From positions 1,364,001-1,428,000 of the forward strand of contig NZ_OU912926.1 in NCBI RefSeq assembly GCF_918378365.1: a DNA stretch of 64,000 bases, written 5' to 3'. The notes under the pieces are model-generated. The model did not search any database, was not told the origin of the DNA, and worked only from the letters and a program-made list of their open reading frames with translations. The position numbers were made by a program, and so were the translations under genes. Source of the stretch: Candidatus Nitrotoga arctica (GTDB lineage Bacteria > Pseudomonadota > Gammaproteobacteria > Burkholderiales > Gallionellaceae). Of the stretch, positions 51,443-59,547 are shown in pieces. How positions within the stretch are numbered: the stretch's first letter is position 1; every line of letters begins with the position of its first letter.

Positions 51443-53725
51443 ATGCTTGGCATGAACGATAAACAAGAAAATTTGGCACTTGCACATGTTCGTCAAAGTG
51501 ATGGCGGTGTATGGCACAAACATTTGTTGGACAAACATCTGCGCGATGTGGCTAAGCTGGCTGCCGATTTTGCCGCTGGTTTTGATTCTAGTGACTGGGC
51601 GAGCATCGCCGGGTTATGGCACGATTTGGGCAAATACAGCACGGAGTTTCAACGGTATATCCAAACCGTAAGTGGATACGACCGGGAAAATGCCCACATT
51701 GAAGGTGGTGCACCGGGTCGGGTTGACCATTCCACCGCGGGCGCGATATATGCAGTTCGACAGTTTGATAAACACGGACGCATTTTGGCGTATCTGATTG
51801 CGGGGCATCACGCCGGATTGCCTGATTGGGATTCGGCAGATACTGGTAGAAAAGCACTCTCCTTCAGGTTAGAGAAAAGCCAGTTGCTCGACCGCATTCC
51901 AACGCAAGCCATTCCGCAGAACATACTCATGCAGAGCAAGCCACCCTCCAAGGTGTGCGGAGGCGAAAATGGTTTTCACTTGTGGGTTCGAATGCTGTTT
52001 TCGTGTTTGGTGGACGCTGATTTTCTCGATACTGAATTCTTTATGGATAAAGGGAAAAATCAGGCGCGGCAACAGTTTCCCGCACTTGCGGAAATGCTGC
52101 CGATTTTCAACCGGGCTATGGAAGCAAAAGTTGCTCAATTAATAGTTGAGCAATCTGCCGAGACACCGGTCAACCGTATACGCGCCGACGTATTAGCACA
52201 ATGCCGAAAACAGGCGGCGTTGTCCCCCGGCATGTTTTCGCTCACTGTGCCCACTGGTGGCGGCAAGACACTTTCCAGCTTGGCCTTCGCGCTGGAACAT
52301 GCCAAGCATCACTCAAAGGATCACGCAATGCGTCGCATCATCTACGCCATTCCCTATACCAGCATTATCGAGCAGACCGCCGATGTGTTTCGCGGCATCT
52401 TCGGCAGAGATGACATTGTGGAACATCACAGCAATTTTGATGTAGACCGCGAAACCACGCGCAGTCGTTTGGCAGCAGAGAATTGGGATGCGCCGCTGAT
52501 TGTGACCACCAATGTTCAGTTGTTTGAATCGCTGTTCGCCGCCCGCACAAGCCGTTGCCGTAAGCTGCACAATCTCGTCAACAGTGTGATCGTGCTGGAT
52601 GAGGCGCAACTGCTACCGCCAGAATTTCTACAACCGATACTTGATACGCTCAACCTGTTGACTACCCACTATGGTGTAACCATCGTGCTTTCCACCGCCA
52701 CCCAGCCAGCACTGAATACGGTCAAGGATAACTTTGGTCGCACTACGCGCAAGGGGCTAAACAACGTGCGTGAAATTATCGCTGACGTGGATGGACTCTA
52801 TGCCGATCTGGAACGGGTAGAAGTTCAGATACCTGCTGATTTCAATCAACCCACTGATTGGGAATCTCTTGCCGCAGAGCTTTGTCATCATGATACGGTG
52901 CTGGCCATCGTCAATACTCGCAAGGATTGCCGCGAGCTTTGGGAGCTTATGCCCAAGGGTACATTACACCTTTCCGCACTCTTATGTGGTGCGCACCGCT
53001 CGGCGATAATTGCCGACATCAAGGAGCGGCTCAAATGTGGCGAAGCGGTGCGCGTTATCAGCACACAACTGGTCGAAGCCGGAGTTGATCTCGACTTCCC
53101 CGTGGTTTATCGGGCGCTGGCCGGACTGGATTCTATTGCGCAGGCGGCGGGTCGCTGCAATCGTGAGGGAGCGTTGAAGGGAAAAGGCAAAGTTGTGGTG
53201 TTCGTTCCGCCAAAACCCGCGCCCAGAGGCTTGCTGCGCTTTGGCGAAGATGCCACCAAAGACGTATGGCACAAGCGGCCAGAAAAGCCGCTGGCGCGGG
53301 AATTGTTCACCCGCTACTTCAATCGTTTTTTGAGTATGCCAAATCTGGATGAGCACGATATTGCTGGTTCTCTCAAATGCGGAAGTGGTCTGGAAGTTCA
53401 ATTCCGCACCGCCGCCGAGAAATTCCGCCTGATTGATGACCGCGAAACGCAGGCCGTGTTTGTGCGCTATAACGCGGAGAGCAATAAGCTGATTCAGCAG
53501 TTGAATCAGATAGGGCCAAAGCGTGATTTAATGCGCAAGCTCCAACGGCACTCGGTGACGATTTATCGCCACGATTTGAACCGTCTGCTCCAGAATGGTG
53601 ACATTAAGGCAATTGAAAATTACCCTGACCTATATGCTCAAGTAGGCGATACGCTATACCACAAGAAAACAGGGTTGTTGCTTGCCGAATCGCCGATATT
53701 GAACCCCAGCACGCTTGCGTTCTGA
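51443..53725 (+). CDS. cas3: CRISPR-associated helicase-nuclease Cas3 (type I-C)
   Basis: Cas3 is recruited by Cascade to unwind and cut target DNA. The 760-residue protein has an N-terminal HD nuclease domain (WHKHLLDKHLRDV, GLWHDLGKYSTEF with the HD pair, VDHSTAGA, AGHHAGLPDW) and a superfamily 2 helicase (Walker A TVPTGGGKTLSS near residue 270; motif II VLDEAQLLPPEF; motif III LSTATQPAL; motif VI with QAAGRCNREG). All motifs are intact. ATG 51443 has GGAG 7 nt upstream; ATG 51452 is an alternative. First gene of the cas operon; the hairpin and WYL remnant are upstream. Confidence 0.95.
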   Translation: MLGMNDKQENLALAHVRQSDGGVWHKHLLDKHLRDVAKLAADFAAGFDSSDWASIAGLWHDLGKYSTEFQRYIQTVSGYDRENAHIEGGAPGRVDHSTAGAIYAVRQFDKHGRILAYLIAGHHAGLPDWDSADTGRKALSFRLEKSQLLDRIPTQAIPQNILMQSKPPSKVCGGENGFHLWVRMLFSCLVDADFLDTEFFMDKGKNQARQQFPALAEMLPIFNRAMEAKVAQLIVEQSAETPVNRIRADVLAQCRKQAALSPGMFSLTVPTGGGKTLSSLAFALEHAKHHSKDHAMRRIIYAIPYTSIIEQTADVFRGIFGRDDIVEHHSNFDVDRETTRSRLAAENWDAPLIVTTNVQLFESLFAARTSRCRKLHNLVNSVIVLDEAQLLPPEFLQPILDTLNLLTTHYGVTIVLSTATQPALNTVKDNFGRTTRKGLNNVREIIADVDGLYADLERVEVQIPADFNQPTDWESLAAELCHHDTVLAIVNTRKDCRELWELMPKGTLHLSALLCGAHRSAIIADIKERLKCGEAVRVISTQLVEAGVDLDFPVVYRALAGLDSIAQAAGRCNREGALKGKGKVVVFVPPKPAPRGLLRFGEDATKDVWHKRPEKPLARELFTRYFNRFLSMPNLDEHDIAGSLKCGSGLEVQFRTAAEKFRLIDDRETQAVFVRYNAESNKLIQQLNQIGPKRDLMRKLQRHSVTIYRHDLNRLLQNGDIKAIENYPDLYAQVGDTLYHKKTGLLLAESPILNPSTLAF

Positions 53726-53740
53726 AAACGAGGGAAAGCC

Positions 53741-54484
53741 ATGCTAAGAAAAACCTACTGTCTGGAAGTGAGCGGCGATTTCGCCTGTTTCACCCGCCCG
53801 GAAATGAAAGTGGAACGGGTTAGCTACGATGTCATTACGCCATCTGCCGCCCGTGCTGTGTTCGAGGCCATTCTATGGAAACCGGCGCTCCGCTGGGTGC
53901 CAACCAGAATCGAAGTTTTGAAGCCAATCAAATGGGTTTCTGTGCGACGCAATGAAGTTGGCAGCAAGGTGTCGGTCAGCAATGTCAAGACTGCAATGAA
54001 GCGGGGGGATGGTAATTTGTGCATCTATGCAGATACATCAGATGAGCGCCAGCAGCGCGCCGGATTGTTTTTGCGCGATGTGAAATATCGGCTGTATGCA
54101 CACTTTGAAATGACCGAACGCGATCATCGGTTCAGCTACCCGCACCTGACCCATATCGTGCAAGACCTTAAGGAAGAAAAGGAACGGCACAAGCCCAATA
54201 CGCCAGTCAAGTTTTTCAATATGTTTGAGCGTCGAGCTGAGAAAGGCCAGTGCATCAATCAGCCTTATCTTGGCTGCCGCGAGTTCGCATGCGATGTTCG
54301 GCTAATTGATGATCCAGCCAAACAGCCCGCCCCACTCATTGCGGAGACACGAGAATTGGGCTGGATGCTCTACGACATGGACTACGCCAATTCATCAGAC
54401 CCCGCCCCGCGTTTTTTTAATGCACGAATGAAAAACGGCATAGTAGAAATTCCAGACTGGAACAGCGAAGAGGTGCGGGGATGA
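53741..54484 (+). CDS. cas5c: Cas5c (Cas5d), crRNA-processing Cascade subunit
   Basis: In type I-C, Cas5c both cuts the pre-crRNA and caps the 5' handle, because no Cas6 exists; none is found in this operon either. The 247-residue protein has a RAMP N-terminus (TYCLEVSGDFACFTRPEMKVERVSYDVITPSAARAVFEAILW; key elements GDxACFTRPExKxERxSYxVxTPSAARG-like) and a C-terminal part with CREFACDVRLID. The usual Gly of the PSAARG motif is Val here (PSAARAVFE). It overlaps cas8c by 4 nt. GAGGGAAAG precedes ATG 53741. Confidence 0.93.
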   Translation: MLRKTYCLEVSGDFACFTRPEMKVERVSYDVITPSAARAVFEAILWKPALRWVPTRIEVLKPIKWVSVRRNEVGSKVSVSNVKTAMKRGDGNLCIYADTSDERQQRAGLFLRDVKYRLYAHFEMTERDHRFSYPHLTHIVQDLKEEKERHKPNTPVKFFNMFERRAEKGQCINQPYLGCREFACDVRLIDDPAKQPAPLIAETRELGWMLYDMDYANSSDPAPRFFNARMKNGIVEIPDWNSEEVRG

Positions 54485-56259
54485 TACTTCAGTCTCTGCA
54501 AGGGTATTACAAACGAATGGAGGCCAATCCCGATTCTGATATTGCGCCAGAAGGATTTGAGTGGAAGGAAATGCCGTTTGTGATTGTTCTCGATGAAAAT
54601 GGTGTGTTTGTTGATTTTCGAGATCGTCGTCAACCCAAGGGGAAATTTCTGAGAGCCAAGCCTCTCTTGGTTCCAAAAGGATACCCAAGTCGCCCCGGAA
54701 CTCAAGGCTGGAAAAAATCCAACATCCTTTGGGATCACTATGGATATGTACTTGCACATCCGAAATCAGAAAAGCAAGATGATGTTGAAATGGCTAGAAG
54801 GCAACATGGAAGTTTCAAAAAACTTATTGATGATTTGCACAAAACGATTCCTCACGATAGCGGCATTGCTGCTGTGTCAGCATACTTAAGCCAAGAGGAT
54901 TTCTCCCGAGTTCTAAATCATCCGTCTTGGAAAGAATGCAGTTTGATTAAGGGATGCAATATCTCTTTTCAACTGGTTGAAGGTTTAGAGCTTGTCTGTC
55001 AGAGCGCAATGCTGATTCAACATATCAAGCTCCAACTAGAACACAGAGCCACGATTGAGATTGGAGAAAGTGGGCATACAGCCGTGTGCTTGGTAACTGG
55101 AAACGTGGCGGAAATTGCAAGACTACACTTCCCCATATCCGGCATTAACGACAAACCTGCGCCATTTTCGGCAGTGAACGATGGCGTGTCCCCAGCCTTT
55201 TCTTCCTATGGAAAAAGCCAAGGATTTAATTTTCCTATTTCAGAAACTGCGGTATTTCAATATAGCGAGGCACTAAACAATCTACTGAAGAAATCTCCAA
55301 TTCGTGTTGCTGGTCAGAAAATTGTTTGCTGGAGTGAGAAAACAAGTGGTTCCGAGATGGAAGAACTATTCGGTACTTGTTTGAACAATGACGATCCATT
55401 GGACGGCGTAAAGAAAGTTCAATCACTTTTTGCGTCCATAAACACAGGTGCAAAAATTACCGAAGATGATGATCAGCTATTTTTTGTCCTTGGTCTTGCG
55501 CCAAACTCGGCTCGTATCGTTGTGCGCTATTGGTTGAAAGACACAGTTCGAGATGTCGGAGCCAAACTGGCAATGCATTTTAGTGACCTAGAAATAATAG
55601 CTCCCTCGAATTTTCAGCCTTACTTGCCGCTGTGGCAACTACTCCAATCCATTGCAGTTCGAGGGGATAGCGACAACATTCCACCCAATCTGACAGGCGA
55701 TACCATGCGGGCGATTTTGTCGGGTACACCTTATCCCGTCACTTTGTTGCAAGCGGCTATTCGGCAGATTCGCGCCGAACAAGCAAAGAAAAACGATAAA
55801 ACCGGCAAGTCACTGCCAAATGTGACTTACGCCCGTGCCGGGCTCATCAAAGCCTGCCTCAATCGGGCATCCCGTTTCAAAAATCAAAAGGAGGATATTG
55901 CCATGTCGCTTGATACCACCAATCCCAATCCGGCTTACCGTTTGGGACGTTTGTTTGCCGTGCTGGAAAAAATCCAGGAAGCGGCCAATCCAGGATTGAA
56001 CGCCACTATCCGTGACCGTTTTTACGGTGCGGCATCCAGCAGTCCGGTGACGGTTTTCCCAACTTTGCTGAAATTAAAAAATCACCACCTAGCCAAGTTG
56101 AGCGTGGGGCAAAAGGTGTATTACGAAAAGCTAATTGGCGAAATCGTCTGGGAACTCGATCCCGTAGTAGCTTTCCCTGCTCAGTTGCCACTGAACGAGC
56201 AAGGGCGATTCGCCATCGGCTATTACCATCAGCAGCGTGATCTTTACACCAAGAAGTAA
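54481..56259 (+). CDS. cas8c: Cas8c (Csd1), Cascade large subunit
   Basis: The 592-residue Csd1-type large subunit recognises the PAM and holds target DNA. It shows the Csd1 features VIVLDENGVFVDFRD near the N-terminus, VCLVTGNVAEIARLHFPISGI, the NDGVSPAFSSYGKSQGFNFP block, and FVLGLAPNSARIVVRYW. Codons in the middle are more AT-rich than in cas3 or cas1. From residue 475 an in-frame internal start with a very strong ribosome binding site probably gives the small subunit Cas11c. It overlaps cas5c by 4 nt. cas7c follows after 30 nt. Confidence 0.94.
   Translation: MILQSLQGYYKRMEANPDSDIAPEGFEWKEMPFVIVLDENGVFVDFRDRRQPKGKFLRAKPLLVPKGYPSRPGTQGWKKSNILWDHYGYVLAHPKSEKQDDVEMARRQHGSFKKLIDDLHKTIPHDSGIAAVSAYLSQEDFSRVLNHPSWKECSLIKGCNISFQLVEGLELVCQSAMLIQHIKLQLEHRATIEIGESGHTAVCLVTGNVAEIARLHFPISGINDKPAPFSAVNDGVSPAFSSYGKSQGFNFPISETAVFQYSEALNNLLKKSPIRVAGQKIVCWSEKTSGSEMEELFGTCLNNDDPLDGVKKVQSLFASINTGAKITEDDDQLFFVLGLAPNSARIVVRYWLKDTVRDVGAKLAMHFSDLEIIAPSNFQPYLPLWQLLQSIAVRGDSDNIPPNLTGDTMRAILSGTPYPVTLLQAAIRQIRAEQAKKNDKTGKSLPNVTYARAGLIKACLNRASRFKNQKEDIAMSLDTTNPNPAYRLGRLFAVLEKIQEAANPGLNATIRDRFYGAASSSPVTVFPTLLKLKNHHLAKLSVGQKVYYEKLIGEIVWELDPVVAFPAQLPLNEQGRFAIGYYHQQRDLYTKK
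55903..56259 (+). CDS. cas11c: Nested in-frame small subunit Cas11c inside cas8c
   Basis: An internal ATG at 55903, codon 475 of cas8c, is preceded by AGGAGG (55889-55894) with 8-nt spacing, the best Shine-Dalgarno in the operon. Translation would give a 118-residue protein starting MSLDTTNPNPAYRLGRLFAVLEK and identical to the Cas8c C-terminus. Type I-C systems are known to make the Cas11c small subunit by internal initiation in cas8c, and size and position agree. It would line the Cascade belly beside the target strand. It is not visible as a separate open frame. Confidence 0.82.
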   Translation: MSLDTTNPNPAYRLGRLFAVLEKIQEAANPGLNATIRDRFYGAASSSPVTVFPTLLKLKNHHLAKLSVGQKVYYEKLIGEIVWELDPVVAFPAQLPLNEQGRFAIGYYHQQRDLYTKK

Positions 56260-56289
56260 CAACTTTAACCAGAACAGGGAGCTTGAACC

Positions 56290-57393
56290 ATGAGTATTCA
56301 AAATCGCTATGACTTCGTTTTGTTATTTGACGTAAAAGATGGTAACCCCAACGGCGACCCGGACGCAGGCAACTTGCCGCGTATGGATGCCGAAACCGGG
56401 CGGGGCTTGGTGACTGATGTGTGTCTAAAAAGGAAGATTAGAAACTACGTTGCTCTAAGGGAAAGTTACAAGACACCCAACAACATTTATGTGCGTGAAA
56501 AAGCTGTTCTAGGGCGTGCGCATGTTGAAGCTTTCAAAACTCTTGGCATTGGTCTTGGCGAAGAAGCACAGTTGAAAGTCGAGTCAAAATTGGCGCAGGA
56601 ATTCGAGGATGTGATACTGCCAGATGGGTTGACGCTTACTGGGGACGACGAAGACGGCTGGCTCTTGGTGTTCGCAGCAGACTTGGACAAGGCAGAGATC
56701 AAAGATTGGTTAAAAGAGGCAAAGAAGGAGAAATTGTGTTCTGCTGATATTCAAAAACTCGTTGGGGAAGGACTCAAACAAGTGAAGGCGCGTCGCCCTG
56801 TCGCTGACGAGGTGGAGAAGGGACGAGTGTGGATGTGCAAAAACTATTTTGACATCAGAACGTTTGGTGCAGTTATGTCACTTAAGTCGGCACCCAACTG
56901 CGGTCAAGTGCGCGGGCCTGTGCAGCTGACTTTTGGCCGTTCAATCGACCCTATCGTGGCACTGGAACACTCCATTACCCGCATGGCGGTGGCCACCGAA
57001 GCTGAAGCCGAAAAGCAGGGTGGCGACAACCGCACGATGGGCCGCAAGTTTACCGTGCCTTACGGTCTTTATGCGGCGCATGGATTTATTTCTGCGCATT
57101 TGGCGGAGCAGACAGGGTTTTCAGATGGTGACCTTGAGCTGTTATGGGTAGCATTAGCCGAGATGTTCGAGCATGATCGTTCCGCTGCTCGTGGCGAGAT
57201 GACCACGCGCGGGCTGTATATTTTCAAGCATGATTCAAAACTGGGGAATGCACGCGCCTACAGTTTGTTCGACCACATCCAGCCCAAACTCAACGAAGGT
57301 GTTGCCGTGCCGCGCGACTTCAGCGATTACACAGTGACTGTGAGCGATGCCGAATTGCCAGTAGGGATCACTTTGCACCGCAAGGTTGGGTAA
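56290..57393 (+). CDS. cas7: Cas7c (Csd2), Cascade backbone subunit
   Basis: Several copies of Cas7 wrap the spacer part of the crRNA. The 367-residue protein carries the Csd2 N-terminus [29 protein letters not shown] with [19 protein letters not shown] (key motif NPNGDPDxGNxPRxD) and a later [19 protein letters not shown]. It is longer than the ~285-300 residues common for Csd2; a charged segment around residues 110-170 ([19 protein letters not shown]) may be the insertion. CAGGGAG precedes ATG 56290. Confidence 0.94.
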   Translation: MSIQNRYDFVLLFDVKDGNPNGDPDAGNLPRMDAETGRGLVTDVCLKRKIRNYVALRESYKTPNNIYVREKAVLGRAHVEAFKTLGIGLGEEAQLKVESKLAQEFEDVILPDGLTLTGDDEDGWLLVFAADLDKAEIKDWLKEAKKEKLCSADIQKLVGEGLKQVKARRPVADEVEKGRVWMCKNYFDIRTFGAVMSLKSAPNCGQVRGPVQLTFGRSIDPIVALEHSITRMAVATEAEAEKQGGDNRTMGRKFTVPYGLYAAHGFISAHLAEQTGFSDGDLELLWVALAEMFEHDRSAARGEMTTRGLYIFKHDSKLGNARAYSLFDHIQPKLNEGVAVPRDFSDYTVTVSDAELPVGITLHRKVG

Positions 57394-57403
57394 GTGCAAT
57401 CCC

Positions 57404-58033
57404 ATGCACAATGAGCCAGCCGACCCCATTATGCTTTCCGCTCTCCAACACTGGAGCTATTGCCCACGCCAGTGCGCGTTGATTCATGTCGAGCAGGTAT
57501 TCGATGAGAATGTTTTCACCATGCGTGGTAATGCAGCGCATGAGCGGGTGGATGATCCGGGATTTGAAACTTTTGAGGGTGTGCGTGCCGAACGTGCTTT
57601 GCCGGTTTGGTCGGATCGGTTGGGGCTGATCGGTAAATGCGACGTGGTGGAGTTTCACCCAGACGGGCGCATCTATCCGGTGGAATATAAACATGGCCGC
57701 AAGCGCGAAAAAGTCCACGACGATCTCCAACTTGCCGCGCAGGCAATGTGCCTGGAAGAAATGACTGGCAAGACCATTACGCATGGCGCGATTTATCACC
57801 ACAGTTCACGGCGTCGGCGTGAGGTGGCGATTACACAAGAATTGCGCGATAAAGTGGAAAAAACTGTGAATGCTATTCGCGCCATTATGAATTCAGGCAA
57901 GTTGCCGCCGCCGGTCAATGACGCGCGCTGCAAGGAGTGTTCGTTGATAGAAATTTGCCAGCCTCAGGCTGTCGCTGAACGTGCGGTGCAGCATAGTCTG
58001 CTGAAAACTTTGTTCGAGCCGGAGGGTATATAA
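57404..58033 (+). CDS. cas4: Cas4 exonuclease of spacer acquisition
   Basis: Cas4 selects PAM-bearing prespacers and trims them with Cas1-Cas2. The 209-residue RecB-like nuclease has iron-sulphur cysteines in YCPRQCALI and, at the C-terminus, CKECSLIEICQP. The nuclease motifs are NAAHERV (His), LIGKCDVVEF (Asp) and YPVEYKHGR (Glu, Lys). All are intact. The ORF could begin at 57386 inside cas7c, but ATG 57404 is the first ATG and gives the usual Cas4 N-terminus. Confidence 0.94.
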   Translation: MHNEPADPIMLSALQHWSYCPRQCALIHVEQVFDENVFTMRGNAAHERVDDPGFETFEGVRAERALPVWSDRLGLIGKCDVVEFHPDGRIYPVEYKHGRKREKVHDDLQLAAQAMCLEEMTGKTITHGAIYHHSSRRRREVAITQELRDKVEKTVNAIRAIMNSGKLPPPVNDARCKECSLIEICQPQAVAERAVQHSLLKTLFEPEGI

Positions 58034-58035
58034 AA

Positions 58036-59073
58036 ATGGCGCGTCAGTTGCTTAACACCCTTTATGTCATGACACCGAATTCCTATCTCCATCTGGAGAA
58101 CGATACGGTGCGGGTAGAAGTGGAGCGTGAGAAGAAATTACAGGTACCGCTGCATCATCTGGGTAGTGTGATATGTCTGGGTAATATCATGCTTTCACCT
58201 GCGTTGATGCATCGCTGTGCGGATGATGGCATCAGCTTGGTGTTACTGAATAATCACGGACGATTTAAGGCTCGCCTGGAAGGCTCCGTTTCCGGCAATA
58301 TCTTGTTGCGACAAGCGCAGCATCGTTTGGCACTAGACCGAAAATTTGCGCTGGGTATTGCTCAGAGCACGATTGCCGGGAAGTTGCGTAATGCCCGTCA
58401 AATCTTGCTGCGTGGTGCACGTGAAGCAGGTGATGTTGAGGATAGTAGCGCACTCGCGGCGGCAACCGAGAGACTCTCCAATTCGTTGCGTAACCTGCCT
58501 CACGCACCTGATTTGGATGTGGTGCGCGGTATTGAGGGCGATGCGGCAAAAAATTATTTCGCCGCGTTGTCGCTGTTGGTCAAGCGCGAGGTACGCGACA
58601 AGTTCACCATGGATGGGCGCACTCGTCGTCCACCGCGTGACCGATTCAATGCGCTGCTTTCTTTTCTCTACTCCATGCTGATGAACGACTGCCGTTCCGC
58701 GCTGGAGGCGGTGGGTCTCGATCCTCAGCTTGGCTTCTTGCATACCGTTCGCCCTGGACGGGCCGCACTCGCACTGGATTTGATGGAAGAGTTTCGTGCC
58801 ATTTTCGCTGATCGGTTGGCACTCACCTTGATTAACCGGGGGCAGATTGGCCCCAACGATTTTGCTGAACGTGAAGGTGGAGCGGTTCTGCTTGAAGGCG
58901 ATGCACGCCGTACCGTGGTGGTCGCCTATCAAGAGCGCAAACAGGAAGAGGTGATGCATCCTTTGCTTGAAACCAAGGTGCCGATTGGTCTGATACCGTT
59001 GCTGCAAGCGCGCTTCATGGCGCGCACTCTGCGCGGGGAAATGGAAGGCTATCTCCCGTTTCTTTACCGTTAA
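58036..59073 (+). CDS. cas1: Cas1 integrase (type I-C)
   Basis: The 345-residue Cas1 has the beta-rich N-terminal domain ([22 protein letters not shown]) and a helical catalytic domain with the metal ligands Glu in [12 protein letters not shown], His in [11 protein letters not shown] and the acidic DLMEEFRA. Cas1-Cas2 inserts new spacers at the leader-repeat junction. It starts 2 nt after the cas4 stop, with GGAGGG upstream. Length is standard for I-C. Confidence 0.97.
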   Translation: MARQLLNTLYVMTPNSYLHLENDTVRVEVEREKKLQVPLHHLGSVICLGNIMLSPALMHRCADDGISLVLLNNHGRFKARLEGSVSGNILLRQAQHRLALDRKFALGIAQSTIAGKLRNARQILLRGAREAGDVEDSSALAAATERLSNSLRNLPHAPDLDVVRGIEGDAAKNYFAALSLLVKREVRDKFTMDGRTRRPPRDRFNALLSFLYSMLMNDCRSALEAVGLDPQLGFLHTVRPGRAALALDLMEEFRAIFADRLALTLINRGQIGPNDFAEREGGAVLLEGDARRTVVVAYQERKQEEVMHPLLETKVPIGLIPLLQARFMARTLRGEMEGYLPFLYR

Positions 59074-59078
59074 ATACT

Positions 59079-59369
59079 ATGCTGATTATTATTACTTACG
59101 ATGTATCTACTATCACCGCTGCCGGACGCAAACGGTTGCGTCGCGTCGCGAAAGTTTGCGAAAGCACTGGGCAACGAGTGCAGAATTCTGTGTTTGAGTG
59201 CAAGGTTAACCAAATGCAGCTTGAAGAATTAGAACGGCGACTGCTTGCCGAGATAGACGAAAAAGAAGACAGCCTGCGCTTATATCGCTTGACCGAACCG
59301 GTGGAGTTGCACATCAAGGAGTATGGGAATTTCCATGCTGTGGATTTTGAAGGGACGCTGGTAATATGA
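59079..59369 (+). CDS. cas2: Cas2 adaptation protein
   Basis: The 96-residue ferredoxin-fold Cas2 starts [11 protein letters not shown], where Asp8 is the conserved acidic residue, then [23 protein letters not shown], the family signature. The C-terminus ends [11 protein letters not shown]. It forms the central dimer of the Cas1-Cas2 integrase. It is the last cas gene, 5 nt after cas1, and the CRISPR leader follows. No ribosome binding site stands out, so coupling to cas1 is likely. Confidence 0.96.
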   Translation: MLIIITYDVSTITAAGRKRLRRVAKVCESTGQRVQNSVFECKVNQMQLEELERRLLAEIDEKEDSLRLYRLTEPVELHIKEYGNFHAVDFEGTLVI

Positions 59370-59547
59370 CGCGCGAACCAGTAGCAACGACACAAACCCG
59401 GCAGGTTCGCGCTGTGGCTAATATATTGACGAAGGAGGATTTCCTGTCTTCGTCGTTTGATTGTACGGACTCTCTGCTGTGTGAAAACAGAGGGTTCGCG
59501 CAAAGTGCGCTTTTCATCGTTGCAAGTCATGACGTTGTAAGCGGACT
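59370..59547 (+). promoter_or_regulatory. CRISPR leader
   Basis: The 178 nt between cas2 and the first repeat should hold the array promoter and the integration signals. It contains the nested inverted repeat GACGAAG (59428-59434)/CTTCGTC (59448-59454) with AGGA/TCCT inside, and a small hairpin GCGCA (59498-59502)/TGCGC (59506-59510) followed by four T. The position on the cas2 side, the intact first repeat and the decayed last repeat (61624) fix the array direction as plus. Confidence 0.75.
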
